Source of the DNA: Paraprevotella sp.
GTDB taxonomy: Bacteria > Bacteroidota > Bacteroidia > Bacteroidales > Bacteroidaceae
Length of the DNA stretch: 64,000 nt
Assembly: GCA_017937925.1 (NCBI GenBank)
Contig: JAGBCQ010000020.1
Span: 43,597-107,596 of the forward strand
Reading direction: 5' to 3'
The notes beneath the pieces are model-generated. The model was not told where the DNA came from, ran no database searches, and was given only the letters and a program-made list of their open reading frames with translations. A program made the position numbers and the translations under genes. The stretch's first letter is position 1. Every line of letters begins with the position of its first letter. Shown here in pieces: positions 17,422 through 26,908 of this stretch.

Positions 17422-17865
17422 TTACCCTATTGTTACCAAGATTGCACCTTCGCGAACTGAATCGCCCTTGCTTACATGAACTGCAGTCACCGTACCATCA
17501 CACTCGGCATTGATGTTGTTTTCCATCTTCATTGCTTCGAGCACAACTACCGGTTGACCTTTCTTAACGGCTTGACCCACTGTTACAGCTACAGCATTGA
17601 CTGTTCCCGGGAGCGGAGCGCAAACTGCGACTCCATTGCCTGCAGGCACCTCTACTTTCGGTTGTGGCTGCGCTGCCGGGGTTGTCGGAGCTTGATGAAC
17701 ATGAGCTACCGGACGAATTACCGGTTTATGGGTGAGGTTCATAGGACGATCCATTTCCACCTCAAAAGGAATACCATTCACTTCCACTTGCGCCTTGTTA
17801 CCTTCTACCTCGTTGATTTTAACTACGTATTCAGCGCCTTTCACTTTATATTTATATTCTTTCAT
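17422..17865 (-). CDS. mmdC: Biotin carboxyl carrier subunit
   Basis: 147 residues. The C-terminal biotinyl domain (about 78-147) holds the biotin attachment site EAMKMENN with Lys 113; it shuttles the carboxyl group from the carboxyltransferase to the membrane beta subunit. The middle is a flexible Pro/Ala-rich linker (residues about 55-75, APTTPAAQPQPK), as usual for such carriers. It is the third gene in the operon, between the gamma-like and beta subunits. Confidence 0.93.
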   Translation of the reverse strand: MKEYKYKVKGAEYVVKINEVEGNKAQVEVNGIPFEVEMDRPMNLTHKPVIRPVAHVHQAPTTPAAQPQPKVEVPAGNGVAVCAPLPGTVNAVAVTVGQAVKKGQPVVVLEAMKMENNINAECDGTVTAVHVSKGDSVREGAILVTIG

Positions 17866-17893
17866 GACTTCTATAATATTTTTATTTACTCAA

Positions 17894-18862
17894 TTAAAAA
17901 AACAATTCAGGCCATTCGCGCATTGTGTGACCTTTGGCATTCCATTCGGTATGCTCTTCGTTGTTGAACGTCAAGACGTTACTTTCTACGTCGTGAACAT
18001 CCTCATCATATTCATGAAGTGCCATTGCGATAACCGCCATATACACCTTCATATCAACACCTTGAGTTTCCATACCTTGTTTCGCCATAACAGCAGCCTT
18101 ATCCACTTGTTTGGTTACAAAACGGACACCTCCGGTTTGAGCCAATTTGGAAACATAAACAACAATTGCTCCAAAGATTCTGAAGAAGATATAAAGAGAA
18201 GCCAAACAACCAAACACGATGCACATAGCCATTATTGACATAGCAAAACCATGTGGGTCTTTCTCTTTAAATTCTTCAATCTTATCTTGCACTTTACCTT
18301 GCCCTACATTAGGACCACCGGCTGTCACCTCATCGGCATTCAATACGACCCATACATAATCTTCCGTCTTAGAATCATATACACGAGCGTATGATTGGTT
18401 CTCTGCCATAGGCGGAACGGTGATTGAATCAATCAATGAATGTCCGTTTCCGTCAAAAAGAGCAATAAAATTCTCTTCACCGGGTTTCAATATAAAATTA
18501 GTGTGTACTGTTCCCATATTGGTACGACCATCAGCAAAAAACACAATGCGCTGTTGCGCACCTACATTGGTACGTTCGTCACCCTTCGGGATTAATGACA
18601 TCAACTTAATTCTCTCAGGTACTGAAAGGCTCTCGTCCATAGCAGCACGATTGGTAGTCAAGTAACAACTACGGATGTTGTTTGTACCCCAAGCAGTGTT
18701 CGCTATCTCAATCCAAGCCGAACGATCGCCGTACTCATCAACCAAACCGTTCGTATTGGACACTACAATCTCATTGAACTTAAAGCTATACGCTCCTTGA
18801 CCAAAGGAGAATACTACTGCTGTCAAAGCAACGAGAAGTCCTAAAAATCTTTTACGTATCAT
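17894..18862 (-). CDS. Gamma-type decarboxylase subunit fused to a lamin-tail domain
   Basis: 322 residues. After a signal-like N-terminus (residues 1-21, ending FSFGQG), residues about 26-190 resemble a lamin-tail beta-sandwich: FKFNEIVVSNTNG, DRSAWIEIAN, YLTTN, FILKPGEENFIALFDGNG and the closing QSYARV-DYVW pattern. Then comes one strong membrane helix (about 206-233) and a tail like the OadG/MmdD gamma subunit, which holds the membrane complex together. The normal gamma subunit is only around 80-130 residues, so the large extracytoplasmic domain is an addition. The position between the alpha subunit and biotin carrier supports the gamma role. Confidence 0.82.
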   Translation of the reverse strand: MIRKRFLGLLVALTAVVFSFGQGAYSFKFNEIVVSNTNGLVDEYGDRSAWIEIANTAWGTNNIRSCYLTTNRAAMDESLSVPERIKLMSLIPKGDERTNVGAQQRIVFFADGRTNMGTVHTNFILKPGEENFIALFDGNGHSLIDSITVPPMAENQSYARVYDSKTEDYVWVVLNADEVTAGGPNVGQGKVQDKIEEFKEKDPHGFAMSIMAMCIVFGCLASLYIFFRIFGAIVVYVSKLAQTGGVRFVTKQVDKAAVMAKQGMETQGVDMKVYMAVIAMALHEYDEDVHDVESNVLTFNNEEHTEWNAKGHTMREWPELFF

Positions 18863-18880
18863 ATTATTATCTTAAAAGAA

Positions 18881-20434
18881 TTACAAAGGAATATTACCGT
18901 GCTTCTTCACCGGATTCAACAATTTTTTAGTCTGCAATTGAGCTAACGCACGAATTACACGGAATCGGGTGTTACGCGGTTCGATAACATCGTCAATATA
19001 ACCATACTTGGCTGCTTGATAAGGATTAGTAAAGAGTTTGTTGTACTCTGCCTCCTTCTCTGCGATATAAGCTTTCGGGTCTTCTGCTTCCTTAGCGCCC
19101 TTAGCATACAATACGGCTACAGCACCTGATGCACCCATTACCGCAATCTCAGCTGAAGGCCATGCGTAATTGATATCACCACGCAACTGCTTACAACTCA
19201 TCACGATGTGTGAACCACCATAACTCTTACGCAATGTCACTGTCACCTTAGGCACAGTAGCTTCTCCGAACGCATAGAGCAATTTGGCTCCGTGAGAGAT
19301 GACTGCATTGTACTCTTGACCTGTTCCCGGTAAGAATCCCGGTACATCCACCAATGTCACCAAAGGAATGTTGAATGCGTCGCAGAAACGAACGAAACGC
19401 GCACCCTTACGGCTGGCATTACAATCAAGTACACCGGCATAACACTTAGGTTGATTTGCCACAATACCTACACTCTGTCCATTGAAACGAGCAAAGCCCA
19501 CAATGATATTCTTAGCAAAATTCGGTTGTACTTCAAAGAACTCACCATTATCCACAACAGCGCCAATGACTTCATACATATCGTATGCTTGGTTCGGGTT
19601 GTCGGGGATAATTTCGTTCAAGAAGTCTTCCAAACGATTGATTGGGTCGTTGCACTCTACACGTGGCGCTTCTTCCAAATTATTTTGCGGAATATAACTA
19701 ATCAAAGTACGAAGCATTTGCATGGCTTCCTCCTCTGTTTGAGCAGTAAAGTGAGTAACGCCTGACTTGGTTGCGTGCATAGAAGCTCCTCCAAGTTCCT
19801 CTTGAGTCACATCCTCACCTGTTACGGTCTTTACGACTGCCGGTCCGGTAAGGAACATATAACTGGTATTTTCCATCATCAAAATAAAGTCAGTCAATGC
19901 GGGTGAATATACAGCACCACCTGCACAAGGACCGAAGATACCGGAAATCTGTGGAATAACACCTGATGCTTCAATATTACGTTGGAAAATATTTGCATAA
20001 CCTGCCAAAGCATTGATACCTTCTTGGATACGAGCACCACCTGAATCGTTAATACCGATACAAGGCGCACCCATCTTCATGGCTTGGTCCATTACCTTAC
20101 AAATCTTCTCAGCCATTGTCTCTGACAACGAACCTCCGTTGACTGTAAAATCCTGTGCGAACACATAAACCAAACGGCCATCAATGGTTCCGCTACCTGT
20201 TACGACACCGTCGCCAAGGAATTGTTTCTTCTCCATTCCAAAGTTGGTGCAGCGATGTTGCTTGAACATATCCATTTCTTCGAAACTGCCTTCATCCAAC
20301 AGCATGTCAATACGCTCACGGGCTGTGTATTTACCTCTTGCGTGTTGCTTCTCAATAGCTTTTTCACCACCGCCCATACGCGCTTTGGCACGAAGCTCTA
20401 CTAACTCTTTGATTCTCTCTAATTGATTACTCAT
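18881..20434 (-). CDS. mmdA: Methylmalonyl-CoA decarboxylase alpha subunit (carboxyltransferase)
   Basis: 517 residues, the standard size of acyl-CoA carboxyltransferases. It moves the carboxyl group of (S)-methylmalonyl-CoA to biotin, giving propionyl-CoA. Visible motifs: [13 protein letters not shown] near the N-terminus, the oxyanion-hole GGSLSE and [13 protein letters not shown] in the first crotonase-like half, and [22 protein letters not shown] and [16 protein letters not shown] in the second. The same fold serves propionyl-CoA carboxylase, but the sodium-pump beta subunit downstream argues for decarboxylation. First gene of a four-gene operon. Confidence 0.93.
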   Translation of the reverse strand: MSNQLERIKELVELRAKARMGGGEKAIEKQHARGKYTARERIDMLLDEGSFEEMDMFKQHRCTNFGMEKKQFLGDGVVTGSGTIDGRLVYVFAQDFTVNGGSLSETMAEKICKVMDQAMKMGAPCIGINDSGGARIQEGINALAGYANIFQRNIEASGVIPQISGIFGPCAGGAVYSPALTDFILMMENTSYMFLTGPAVVKTVTGEDVTQEELGGASMHATKSGVTHFTAQTEEEAMQMLRTLISYIPQNNLEEAPRVECNDPINRLEDFLNEIIPDNPNQAYDMYEVIGAVVDNGEFFEVQPNFAKNIIVGFARFNGQSVGIVANQPKCYAGVLDCNASRKGARFVRFCDAFNIPLVTLVDVPGFLPGTGQEYNAVISHGAKLLYAFGEATVPKVTVTLRKSYGGSHIVMSCKQLRGDINYAWPSAEIAVMGASGAVAVLYAKGAKEAEDPKAYIAEKEAEYNKLFTNPYQAAKYGYIDDVIEPRNTRFRVIRALAQLQTKKLLNPVKKHGNIPL

Positions 20435-20503
20435 GATTACTTATGATTTAAGAATTTATGTTTTTCATTTTTAGCAGTCCGTCCGCAAACGAACAAACTG
20501 CCA

Positions 20504-20511
20504 CAAAGGTA
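20504..20511 (-). promoter_or_regulatory. Promoter -7 box for the decarboxylase operon
   Basis: TACCTTTG on the minus strand, exact consensus, about 70 bases before mmdA. The leader between it and the gene holds a near-perfect stem-loop (20474-20501). Confidence 0.6.
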
Positions 20512-20588
20512 CTAAAAAAGAATTGGTAGCAAGACTTTTTATCAAGAAAAAATTAAATAAAAAACATAAGAGTTAAGATTCTGTTTAC

Positions 20589-20596
20589 TAACTTTG
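20589..20596 (+). promoter_or_regulatory. Promoter -7 box for the MATE gene
   Basis: TAACTTTG on the plus strand, exact consensus, 21 bases before the start at 20618. Confidence 0.6.
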
Positions 20597-20617
20597 CCAT
20601 CAATATAAAATTAACAC

Positions 20618-21967
20618 ATGGCAAAATCCAATTCTCCACTTGATTTAGGGGTAAAACCTATTGGAAATCTTTTAAGACAATACGCAATACCAGCGATTGT
20701 CGCAATGACAGCATCATCACTCTACAATATGGTTGACAGTATCTTCATAGGACATGGTGTCGGCCCCTTAGCCATATCCGGACTTGCGCTCACGTTTCCT
20801 TTCATGAACCTATCGGCTGCCTTTGGTGCAATGGTCGGTGTCGGTGCTTCCACACTCATATCGGTTCGATTAGGACAAAAAGACTATAAAACAGCACAAT
20901 ACATCTTTGGCAACGCTGTTAGTTTGAACATCATTCTAGGCATACTATTCAGTGTTATAGCACTCGTTTTTCTTGAGCCTATCCTCTACTTTTTCGGAGC
21001 GAGCGATGCCACTCTTCCATACGCAAAAGAGTATATGTACATCATCCTTATAGGAAACATTATTACTCATGCCTACTTAGGACTGAACGCTATTCTGCGT
21101 TCAGTGGGACATCCGCGTATGGCCATGAATGCCACCATTGCCACTGTCATAAGCAATGCCATATTGGACCCTATTTTTATATTCGGCCTCGACATGGGGA
21201 TACAAGGAGCCGCCATTGCAACCATATTAGCACAATTCCTCTCTTTACTTTGGCAGTTGTCCGTTTTTAACAAGCCAAAAGAACTGGTGCATTTCCAAAA
21301 AGGGATTTATCATTTGAGCAAAAAAATAGTCAAAGAAACGCTCGGCATCGGTATGTCGCCTTTTTTAATGAATAGTTGCGCCTGTATTGTAGTAATCCTA
21401 ATTAATCGAGGACTAGGAACCTACGGAGGCGACCTTGCTATCGGTGCTTATGGTATAGCAAACAGAATTGCGTTCTTATTTATCATGGTAGTTATGGGAT
21501 TGAATCAAGGTATGCAACCCATTGCCGGCTATAATTTCGGCGCGCAGAACTATGACAGGGTTTTAAAGGTTTTAAGATATACTTTAATAGGAGGAACAAC
21601 AGTCACAACATGTGGATTCCTTATCGGGGAGTTTTTCCCGGAGCTGTGCGTTAGAATGTTTACCTCGGACCCTGATTTGATTTCCCGCTCTGTGGATGGC
21701 ATGCGACTGATGTTAATGGTCTTCCCGTTTGTAGGCGCACAAATGGTAACGACCAACTTCTTTCAAAGCATTGGTCAGGCACACAAAAGTATCTTCTTGT
21801 CCTTAACAAGACAGTTACTTTTCCTTATTCCACTTCTAATTATACTTCCACCTTTGTGGGGAGTAAAAGGTGTGTGGTTGGCAATGCCCATTTCTGATGC
21901 CATATCATGTGTCGTTGCAGGAACTTTATTAACCGTACAATATAAGAAATTCAAAAAGTTAGCTTAA
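20618..21967 (+). CDS. MATE-family multidrug efflux transporter
   Basis: 449 residues with about twelve membrane segments in two similar halves. MATE proteins export cationic drugs or metabolites against sodium or protons. Family marks: SLYNMVDSIFIGHGVG near residue 38, GVGASTLISVRLGQ near 80, and in the second half GLNQGMQPIAGYNFGAQ, the usual repeat of the NQG/YN pattern. The substrate cannot be predicted. It is followed at 6 bases by the kinase-like gene and then the phosphodiesterase gene, a likely three-gene transcript with the promoter at 20589. Confidence 0.92.
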   Translation: MAKSNSPLDLGVKPIGNLLRQYAIPAIVAMTASSLYNMVDSIFIGHGVGPLAISGLALTFPFMNLSAAFGAMVGVGASTLISVRLGQKDYKTAQYIFGNAVSLNIILGILFSVIALVFLEPILYFFGASDATLPYAKEYMYIILIGNIITHAYLGLNAILRSVGHPRMAMNATIATVISNAILDPIFIFGLDMGIQGAAIATILAQFLSLLWQLSVFNKPKELVHFQKGIYHLSKKIVKETLGIGMSPFLMNSCACIVVILINRGLGTYGGDLAIGAYGIANRIAFLFIMVVMGLNQGMQPIAGYNFGAQNYDRVLKVLRYTLIGGTTVTTCGFLIGEFFPELCVRMFTSDPDLISRSVDGMRLMLMVFPFVGAQMVTTNFFQSIGQAHKSIFLSLTRQLLFLIPLLIILPPLWGVKGVWLAMPISDAISCVVAGTLLTVQYKKFKKLA

Positions 21968-21973
21968 TCATAT

Positions 21974-22615
21974 ATGAAAAACCATCTTATCATCAACGTG
22001 GGTCGCCAACTTGGGAGCGGTGGGCGCATTATTGGCAGTCGGATTGCAAAAGATTTAGGACTAAAGTTTTACGATAGGGAAATATTGGACTTGGCTGCAC
22101 AGGAAAGCGGGTTCAACAAAAGACTATTTGAGCGCAACGATGAACACAAAGGTTTTTTGAAAACATTATTCTGTACTTTCACTTCTTTTGCAAGCGAGAG
22201 CAACCCATACGCCAATCAACTCAGCGATGAGTCTTTGTTCAAATTCCAAAGTGATGCCATTAGGAATGCTGCCGAAAAAGATTCATGTGTTTTTGTCGGC
22301 CGATGTGCAGATTACATTCTACGTGACCATACGGTTTGTATCAATATCTTCATTACTGCAAATATGGAAGACCGTATAAAACGCATAAGCGAACTGCTCA
22401 ATATCAGTGAGAAAGAAGCTGAAAAAAAATGTATTGAAGGAGACAAAACTCGTGCCGATTATTACAATTATTATACGGGGAAAACATGGGGAGATGCTCA
22501 ATCTTATGATTTATGTATCAACTCGTCTGTTGTCGGTATTGAAGGAACCGTTGCCATCATAAAAGAGTTAATCTTAAAGAAGACAAATCATGACTCGCAT
22601 CGGACTTCTCTCTGA
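21974..22615 (+). CDS. Cytidylate kinase-like protein
   Basis: 213 residues. The N-terminus GRQLGSGGRIIGSRIAKDLGL is a P-loop of the cytidylate-kinase-like family, followed by FYDREILDLAAQESG, the lid-type DRIKRI, and KTRADYYNYYTGKTWGD near the end. The true cytidylate kinase (cmk) lies elsewhere in this window at 51418-52107, so this paralogue has another, unknown substrate. It lies 6 bases after the MATE gene and its end overlaps the next gene by 26 bases. Confidence 0.85.
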   Translation: MKNHLIINVGRQLGSGGRIIGSRIAKDLGLKFYDREILDLAAQESGFNKRLFERNDEHKGFLKTLFCTFTSFASESNPYANQLSDESLFKFQSDAIRNAAEKDSCVFVGRCADYILRDHTVCINIFITANMEDRIKRISELLNISEKEAEKKCIEGDKTRADYYNYYTGKTWGDAQSYDLCINSSVVGIEGTVAIIKELILKKTNHDSHRTSL

Positions 22616-23081
22616 CACTCACGGTTTTTGGGACGACAAATATCTGAAACATTTTGAAGAATGTGATGAGATTTGGCATGCCGGTGACATCGGCACGATG
22701 GAAGTAGCCCATAAACTATCCGAGTTCAGACCGTTTCAAGCAGTATTTGGAAATTGTGACGGCGGAGATTTAAGACGTTTCTATAGCGAAAAACTCAGAT
22801 GGAAATGCGAAGATGCAGAAATTCTCATGACGCACATCGGCGGTTACCCCGGCAAATATGATTTTAAAATACGAAAACAGTTGTATGAGAATCCGCCACA
22901 ACTATTCATCAGCGGACACTCACATATTTTAAAAGTCCAATTCGACCCCGTCTTAAACCTACTGCACATCAACCCAGGCGCTGCCGGACTTATGGGTTGG
23001 CACAAAGTCAGGACTTTAGTGCGTTTCACTATTGACAAAAAAGAATTCAAAGACTTAGAAATCATTGAAATGCCCCGTTAA
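22590..23081 (+). CDS. YfcE/MJ0936-type metallophosphoesterase
   Basis: 163 residues. Motifs of small calcineurin-like phosphodiesterases are complete: SDTHG (residues about 8-12), GDIGTM, GNCDGG, THIGGYPG and SGHSH. Such enzymes bind two metal ions and cut phosphodiesters; the natural substrate is unknown. The start lies inside the previous gene, with a 26-base overlap in another frame; the first residues TRIGLLSDTHG match the family start, so the overlap seems real. Confidence 0.88.
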   Translation: MTRIGLLSDTHGFWDDKYLKHFEECDEIWHAGDIGTMEVAHKLSEFRPFQAVFGNCDGGDLRRFYSEKLRWKCEDAEILMTHIGGYPGKYDFKIRKQLYENPPQLFISGHSHILKVQFDPVLNLLHINPGAAGLMGWHKVRTLVRFTIDKKEFKDLEIIEMPR

Positions 23082-23107
23082 TACATTCTACATTGAAATA
23101 AACATAC

Positions 23108-23153
23108 AAAACCGGCCATCCGTTCACATTTGACACAGGATGGTCGGTTTTGT
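23108..23153. terminator. Intrinsic terminator between convergent genes
   Basis: Fourteen-base stem (23108-23121 with 23138-23151, one G-T pair), 16-base loop, then T-rich DNA. It can serve the plus-strand trio and the minus-strand transporter. Confidence 0.82.
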
Positions 23154-23184
23154 TTCTATTAAACTTCAAAAACTTTCTGAGTCG

Positions 23185-24879
23185 TTATATCACACCACAA
23201 AGTAATAATATAATCAGTTGAGCTGTGACGATACGTAAGAACATCGTCAAAGGATAGACCGTTGAATATCCGACTGCCGGTGCATCTGTACTGGACGACT
23301 GGTTGGCAAAAGCCAATGCCGGCGGGTCGGTTGTACTTCCTGCTATCAATCCCATTAACGTGAAATAGTTTAATTTATACTTAACTCTGGCAAGGATTCC
23401 TATGATTAGGATAGGAATTACTGTAATCAGGAATCCCATCCACACATAAGTCAACCCATCACCTTCAATAACCGTGTCCACAAAATTAGCACCGGCTTTG
23501 ATTCCTACGCTCGCGAGGAACAACGCCAAACCAAATTCCCTCAGCATCATATTGGCTCCTGTTGAGACATATGTTACCAAATGAAACCTATATCCGAAAC
23601 GTCCTATCAAAATAGCAATTATCAACGGACCTCCTGCCAAGCCCAACTTAACGGGGGTCGGAACTCCTGGTATCGCAAATGGAATACTTCCAAAAATAAT
23701 TCCAACCAAGATACCGACAAAAATAGTAATTAAATTCGGATGGTTTAATTTCTTTACAGAGTTTCCCATCATTGCTGCCACACGATCTACTGCATCTTCA
23801 GGGCCAACAACAACAATCTTATCACCCACTTGCATACGCAAATGTCTATCGGCAAAAAGGTTCATACCTGAACGTGAAATACGAGTTACGTTTACTCCAT
23901 GAACGGAACTAAAGTGCAATTGCCCGAATGTCTTACCATTCATTTTCGGTTGCGTCACAACAATGGTCTTAGAAACCAATGGGACGTCTTGTTCTTCCCA
24001 ATTGATATACTCTTCGGGACCGATAAATGCCTGAATTGCTTCTGCGTCATCCTCAGCACAAACGATGTAAAGATGGTCGCCGATATATAGTTTCGTATCT
24101 TTCGTCGGTATGCTCACATGACCGTCATGCAAGGCTCTTGAACAGACATAATCACGACCCAAGAAATTTCTCACTTGAAGAACGGTCTTATCATGAAGCG
24201 CTGCGTTTTCAACCCTCAATGTCATCTTATGTGGCTTCGCATGAGGATTTTCTGACATTTGCGCCATGATTTTATTTTCCTCATCTTTCAAACTGATTCT
24301 GCAAATATATCTTATTGCAATAGTTGCCGCTATAATACCAACCACACCTAATGGATATGCACAAGCATATCCTGAAGCTATCTGTGGTACAGACTGTCCT
24401 TCTCCAAACACCTGCGATAAGGCTTCGGTCGCAGCTCCCAAACCGGGCGTATTGGTAATAGCTCCGCATAAAACGCCCACCATCATCGGAAGATTTGTCG
24501 GGTCGGATGTATCCATAAAACATAGATATAACACCAACATCACCAAAATGTTGAGCGCAACAACCCCGCACGCCAACGCATTCAATGTTATACCACCTTT
24601 CTTGAATGACTCAAAGAATCCAGGACCGACTTGCAAACCTATGCAATATACAAATAGAATCAGCCCGAAATCCTGAATAAAGTTCAATGTTGAAAGGGTA
24701 CCGGTCAACCCCAAATGGCCAGCCAAAATTCCGGCAAAAAGAACAAAAGTAACTCCTAAAGAGATACCAAAAACTTTAATTTTCCCTAAATAAACTCCTA
24801 GCGATATTACAGCTGTGTATAAGAGTAATATATGCGCTATGGAATTCGTGTCAAACAGTAATTGTTCTAACCAACTCAT
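23185..24879 (-). CDS. AspT/YbjL-type transporter with two TrkA-C domains
   Basis: 564 residues: a block of about six membrane segments (1-190), two regulator-of-K+-conductance C-type domains (about 205-290 and 300-380, the latter with [14 protein letters not shown]), and a second membrane block (390-564). This is the aspartate:alanine antiporter superfamily layout with the AspT/YidE/YbjL duplication. Related proteins include aspartate/alanine exchangers and reported succinate exporters (SucE1, YbjL). It has its own promoter and is divergent from mutA, which together with the succinate-propionate genes nearby makes a dicarboxylate substrate attractive (inference). Confidence 0.85.
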   Translation of the reverse strand: MSWLEQLLFDTNSIAHILLLYTAVISLGVYLGKIKVFGISLGVTFVLFAGILAGHLGLTGTLSTLNFIQDFGLILFVYCIGLQVGPGFFESFKKGGITLNALACGVVALNILVMLVLYLCFMDTSDPTNLPMMVGVLCGAITNTPGLGAATEALSQVFGEGQSVPQIASGYACAYPLGVVGIIAATIAIRYICRISLKDEENKIMAQMSENPHAKPHKMTLRVENAALHDKTVLQVRNFLGRDYVCSRALHDGHVSIPTKDTKLYIGDHLYIVCAEDDAEAIQAFIGPEEYINWEEQDVPLVSKTIVVTQPKMNGKTFGQLHFSSVHGVNVTRISRSGMNLFADRHLRMQVGDKIVVVGPEDAVDRVAAMMGNSVKKLNHPNLITIFVGILVGIIFGSIPFAIPGVPTPVKLGLAGGPLIIAILIGRFGYRFHLVTYVSTGANMMLREFGLALFLASVGIKAGANFVDTVIEGDGLTYVWMGFLITVIPILIIGILARVKYKLNYFTLMGLIAGSTTDPPALAFANQSSSTDAPAVGYSTVYPLTMFLRIVTAQLIILLLCGVI

Positions 24880-24925
24880 GACTATAATATTTTAAAGATA
24901 AGTTCGTCTTTTTCAAAATCTCATA

Positions 24926-24933
24926 CAAAAGTA
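24926..24933 (-). promoter_or_regulatory. Promoter -7 box for the AspT-type transporter
   Basis: TACTTTTG on the minus strand, consensus match, 46 bases before the start at 24879. Confidence 0.5.
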
Positions 24934-24972
24934 CTCAAAAAAAGGACACCTTATCAGTTTTTCTTACGTATT

Positions 24973-25005
24973 TTTGTAGTTAGTCAAAAGTTTTTGCTAC
25001 TTTTG
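24973..25005 (+). promoter_or_regulatory. Promoter of mutA-mutB
   Basis: TTTG at 24973-24976 and TACTTTTG at 24998-25005 with 21 bases between, a full Bacteroidales -33/-7 promoter, 40 bases before mutA. Confidence 0.7.
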
Positions 25006-25045
25006 CTTGGTTGAATAAATACTTTTAAAAACATTATAAACAACT

Positions 25046-26908
25046 ATGGCAAATAGTAAAGAAAAACTTTTTTCTGACTTCTGCGCGCCAACCAGACAAG
25101 AGTGGATTGACAAAATCAACGTTGATCTGAAAGGTGCCGACTATCAGAAAAAAATGGTTTGGAGAACCAATGAAGGTTTCAACGCAGAACCGTTCTATCG
25201 CAAAGAGGACGTGGAAGGTTTGTCACAAACAGACGCACTTCCCGGACAGTTCCCTTATTTAAGAGGTAACAAAAAGGACAATAACCGTTGGTATGTCCGT
25301 CAAAACCTCAAAGTAAACAACGCAAAAGAAGCCAACGAGAAGGCACTTGACATTCTCAATAAAGGGGTTACTTCTATCGGTTTCAAAATCTCAGCTAAAG
25401 ACCTTAGCGCAGATTTCATTTCCACCTTATTATATAATATAGAGGTTGAAGCAGTGGAATTGAATTTCAGTACTTGCCAAGGTCACACCGTAGAATTGGC
25501 AAAGTTGCTCGTTGCTTACTTTAACGAGAAAGGATATGCGCCTGAAAAAATTGTAGGAAGCATTAACTTTGACCCCATTCAAAAGATTATAATGAAAGGT
25601 AAGGACACTACTGCTTTACTCGCAGAGTTAAAAGCTTTAGTAGAAGTTCTTGCGCCATTCAAACAATTCCGTTGTGTCAATGTAAACGCTGACTGTCTAT
25701 GCGATGCCGGTGCATATATCTATCAAGAATTAGGTTATGCTCTTGCATGGGGTAACGAATATCTGAATCTTATGGTTGAAGCCGGAATCCCAGCCGACCT
25801 TGCTGCTAAGAAAATCAAGTTTAACCTTGGCATCAGTGGCGTTTACTTCATGGAAATCGCGAAGTTCCGCGCTGCTCGTATGATTTGGGCAAACATTGTA
25901 AAACAATACAACCCGGAATGCAATTGTTCATGCAAAATGTATGTCAATGCTACAACGTCTTCGTATAATAAGACTATATTTGATAGCTATGTAAATATGC
26001 TTCGTACACAAACAGAAGCAATGAGTGCGGCTTTGGCAAGTGTTGATGCAATCGTAGTTACACCATTTGATGCAACTTACGAAACTCCGACTGAATTTGC
26101 AGAGCGTATCGCACGCAATCAACAATTATTACTCCAAGAAGAAAGTCATTTGGATAAGATTGTTGACGTAGCAGGCGGTTCTTATTTCATTGAAACACTT
26201 ACTCAATCGTTAGCAAAACAAGCATGGAATCTATTCCTCAATATCGAAGAAGAAGGAGGATTCCTTGCTGCAGCTAAAGCTGGTACTATCCAAGAAAACA
26301 TCAACAAGACCAACGCTGAACGTCATGCCAATGCCGGCAAACGTAAAGAGTTCTTGTTAGGAACCAACCAATTCCCTAACTTCAACGAGACAAGCGAAGG
26401 TAAAGAACCAATGGAAACTTGTGGATGTTGTCATAGTGGCAATTCATGCGAGAAACCATTCGCTAAGATTGAAACCAGCCGTTTGGCATCCGACTTTGAA
26501 GAGTTGCGTTTGCAAGTTGAAAAAGCAGATAAGCAACCTGTAGCATTCATGTTGACTATTGGTAATCTAGCCATGCGTCAAGCACGTGCTCAGTTTAGTT
26601 GCAACTTCTTGGCATGCGCCGGTTATAAAGTGATAGATAATTTAGGTTTCCCAACAGTGGAAGAAGGTATTGATGCCGCAATGAAAGCTAATGCAGACAT
26701 CGTGGTATTATGTTCAAGTGACGACGAGTACGCAGAGTATGCGATTCCGGCATTCAAGGCTCTAGATGGTCGTGCCATGTTCGTCGTAGCAGGTGCACCG
26801 GCATGCGCTGAAGACTTAAAAGCCGCAGGTATTGAGAACTTCATTCATGTTCGTGTTGACCAACTGAAGACATTGAAAGAGTATAACGCAAAATTGGGAA
26901 TCAAATGA
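25046..26908 (+). CDS. mutA: Methylmalonyl-CoA mutase small subunit
   Basis: 620 residues. MutA pairs with MutB in the coenzyme-B12 mutase that interconverts succinyl-CoA and methylmalonyl-CoA. It contains the TIM-barrel half ([44 protein letters not shown]) and a C-terminal flavodoxin-like domain that lacks the DxHxxG cobalamin motif, as expected for the non-catalytic subunit. A cysteine-rich insertion ([15 protein letters not shown], bases 26420-26458) separates the two domains and is unusual. The stop overlaps the start of mutB (ATGA), so the subunits are coupled. Confidence 0.93.
   Translation: MANSKEKLFSDFCAPTRQEWIDKINVDLKGADYQKKMVWRTNEGFNAEPFYRKEDVEGLSQTDALPGQFPYLRGNKKDNNRWYVRQNLKVNNAKEANEKALDILNKGVTSIGFKISAKDLSADFISTLLYNIEVEAVELNFSTCQGHTVELAKLLVAYFNEKGYAPEKIVGSINFDPIQKIIMKGKDTTALLAELKALVEVLAPFKQFRCVNVNADCLCDAGAYIYQELGYALAWGNEYLNLMVEAGIPADLAAKKIKFNLGISGVYFMEIAKFRAARMIWANIVKQYNPECNCSCKMYVNATTSSYNKTIFDSYVNMLRTQTEAMSAALASVDAIVVTPFDATYETPTEFAERIARNQQLLLQEESHLDKIVDVAGGSYFIETLTQSLAKQAWNLFLNIEEEGGFLAAAKAGTIQENINKTNAERHANAGKRKEFLLGTNQFPNFNETSEGKEPMETCGCCHSGNSCEKPFAKIETSRLASDFEELRLQVEKADKQPVAFMLTIGNLAMRQARAQFSCNFLACAGYKVIDNLGFPTVEEGIDAAMKANADIVVLCSSDDEYAEYAIPAFKALDGRAMFVVAGAPACAEDLKAAGIENFIHVRVDQLKTLKEYNAKLGIK

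Noticed and set aside
17476-18238. Plus-strand frames across the biotin carrier and gamma subunit genes
   Set aside because: Both lie antisense to genes with a biotin site and operon context; their translations are His/Phe-rich shadows.
24266-24676. 136-residue plus-strand frame opposite the AspT-type transporter
   Set aside because: It lies entirely antisense to a gene with clear family motifs and its residues are low-complexity shadow sequence.
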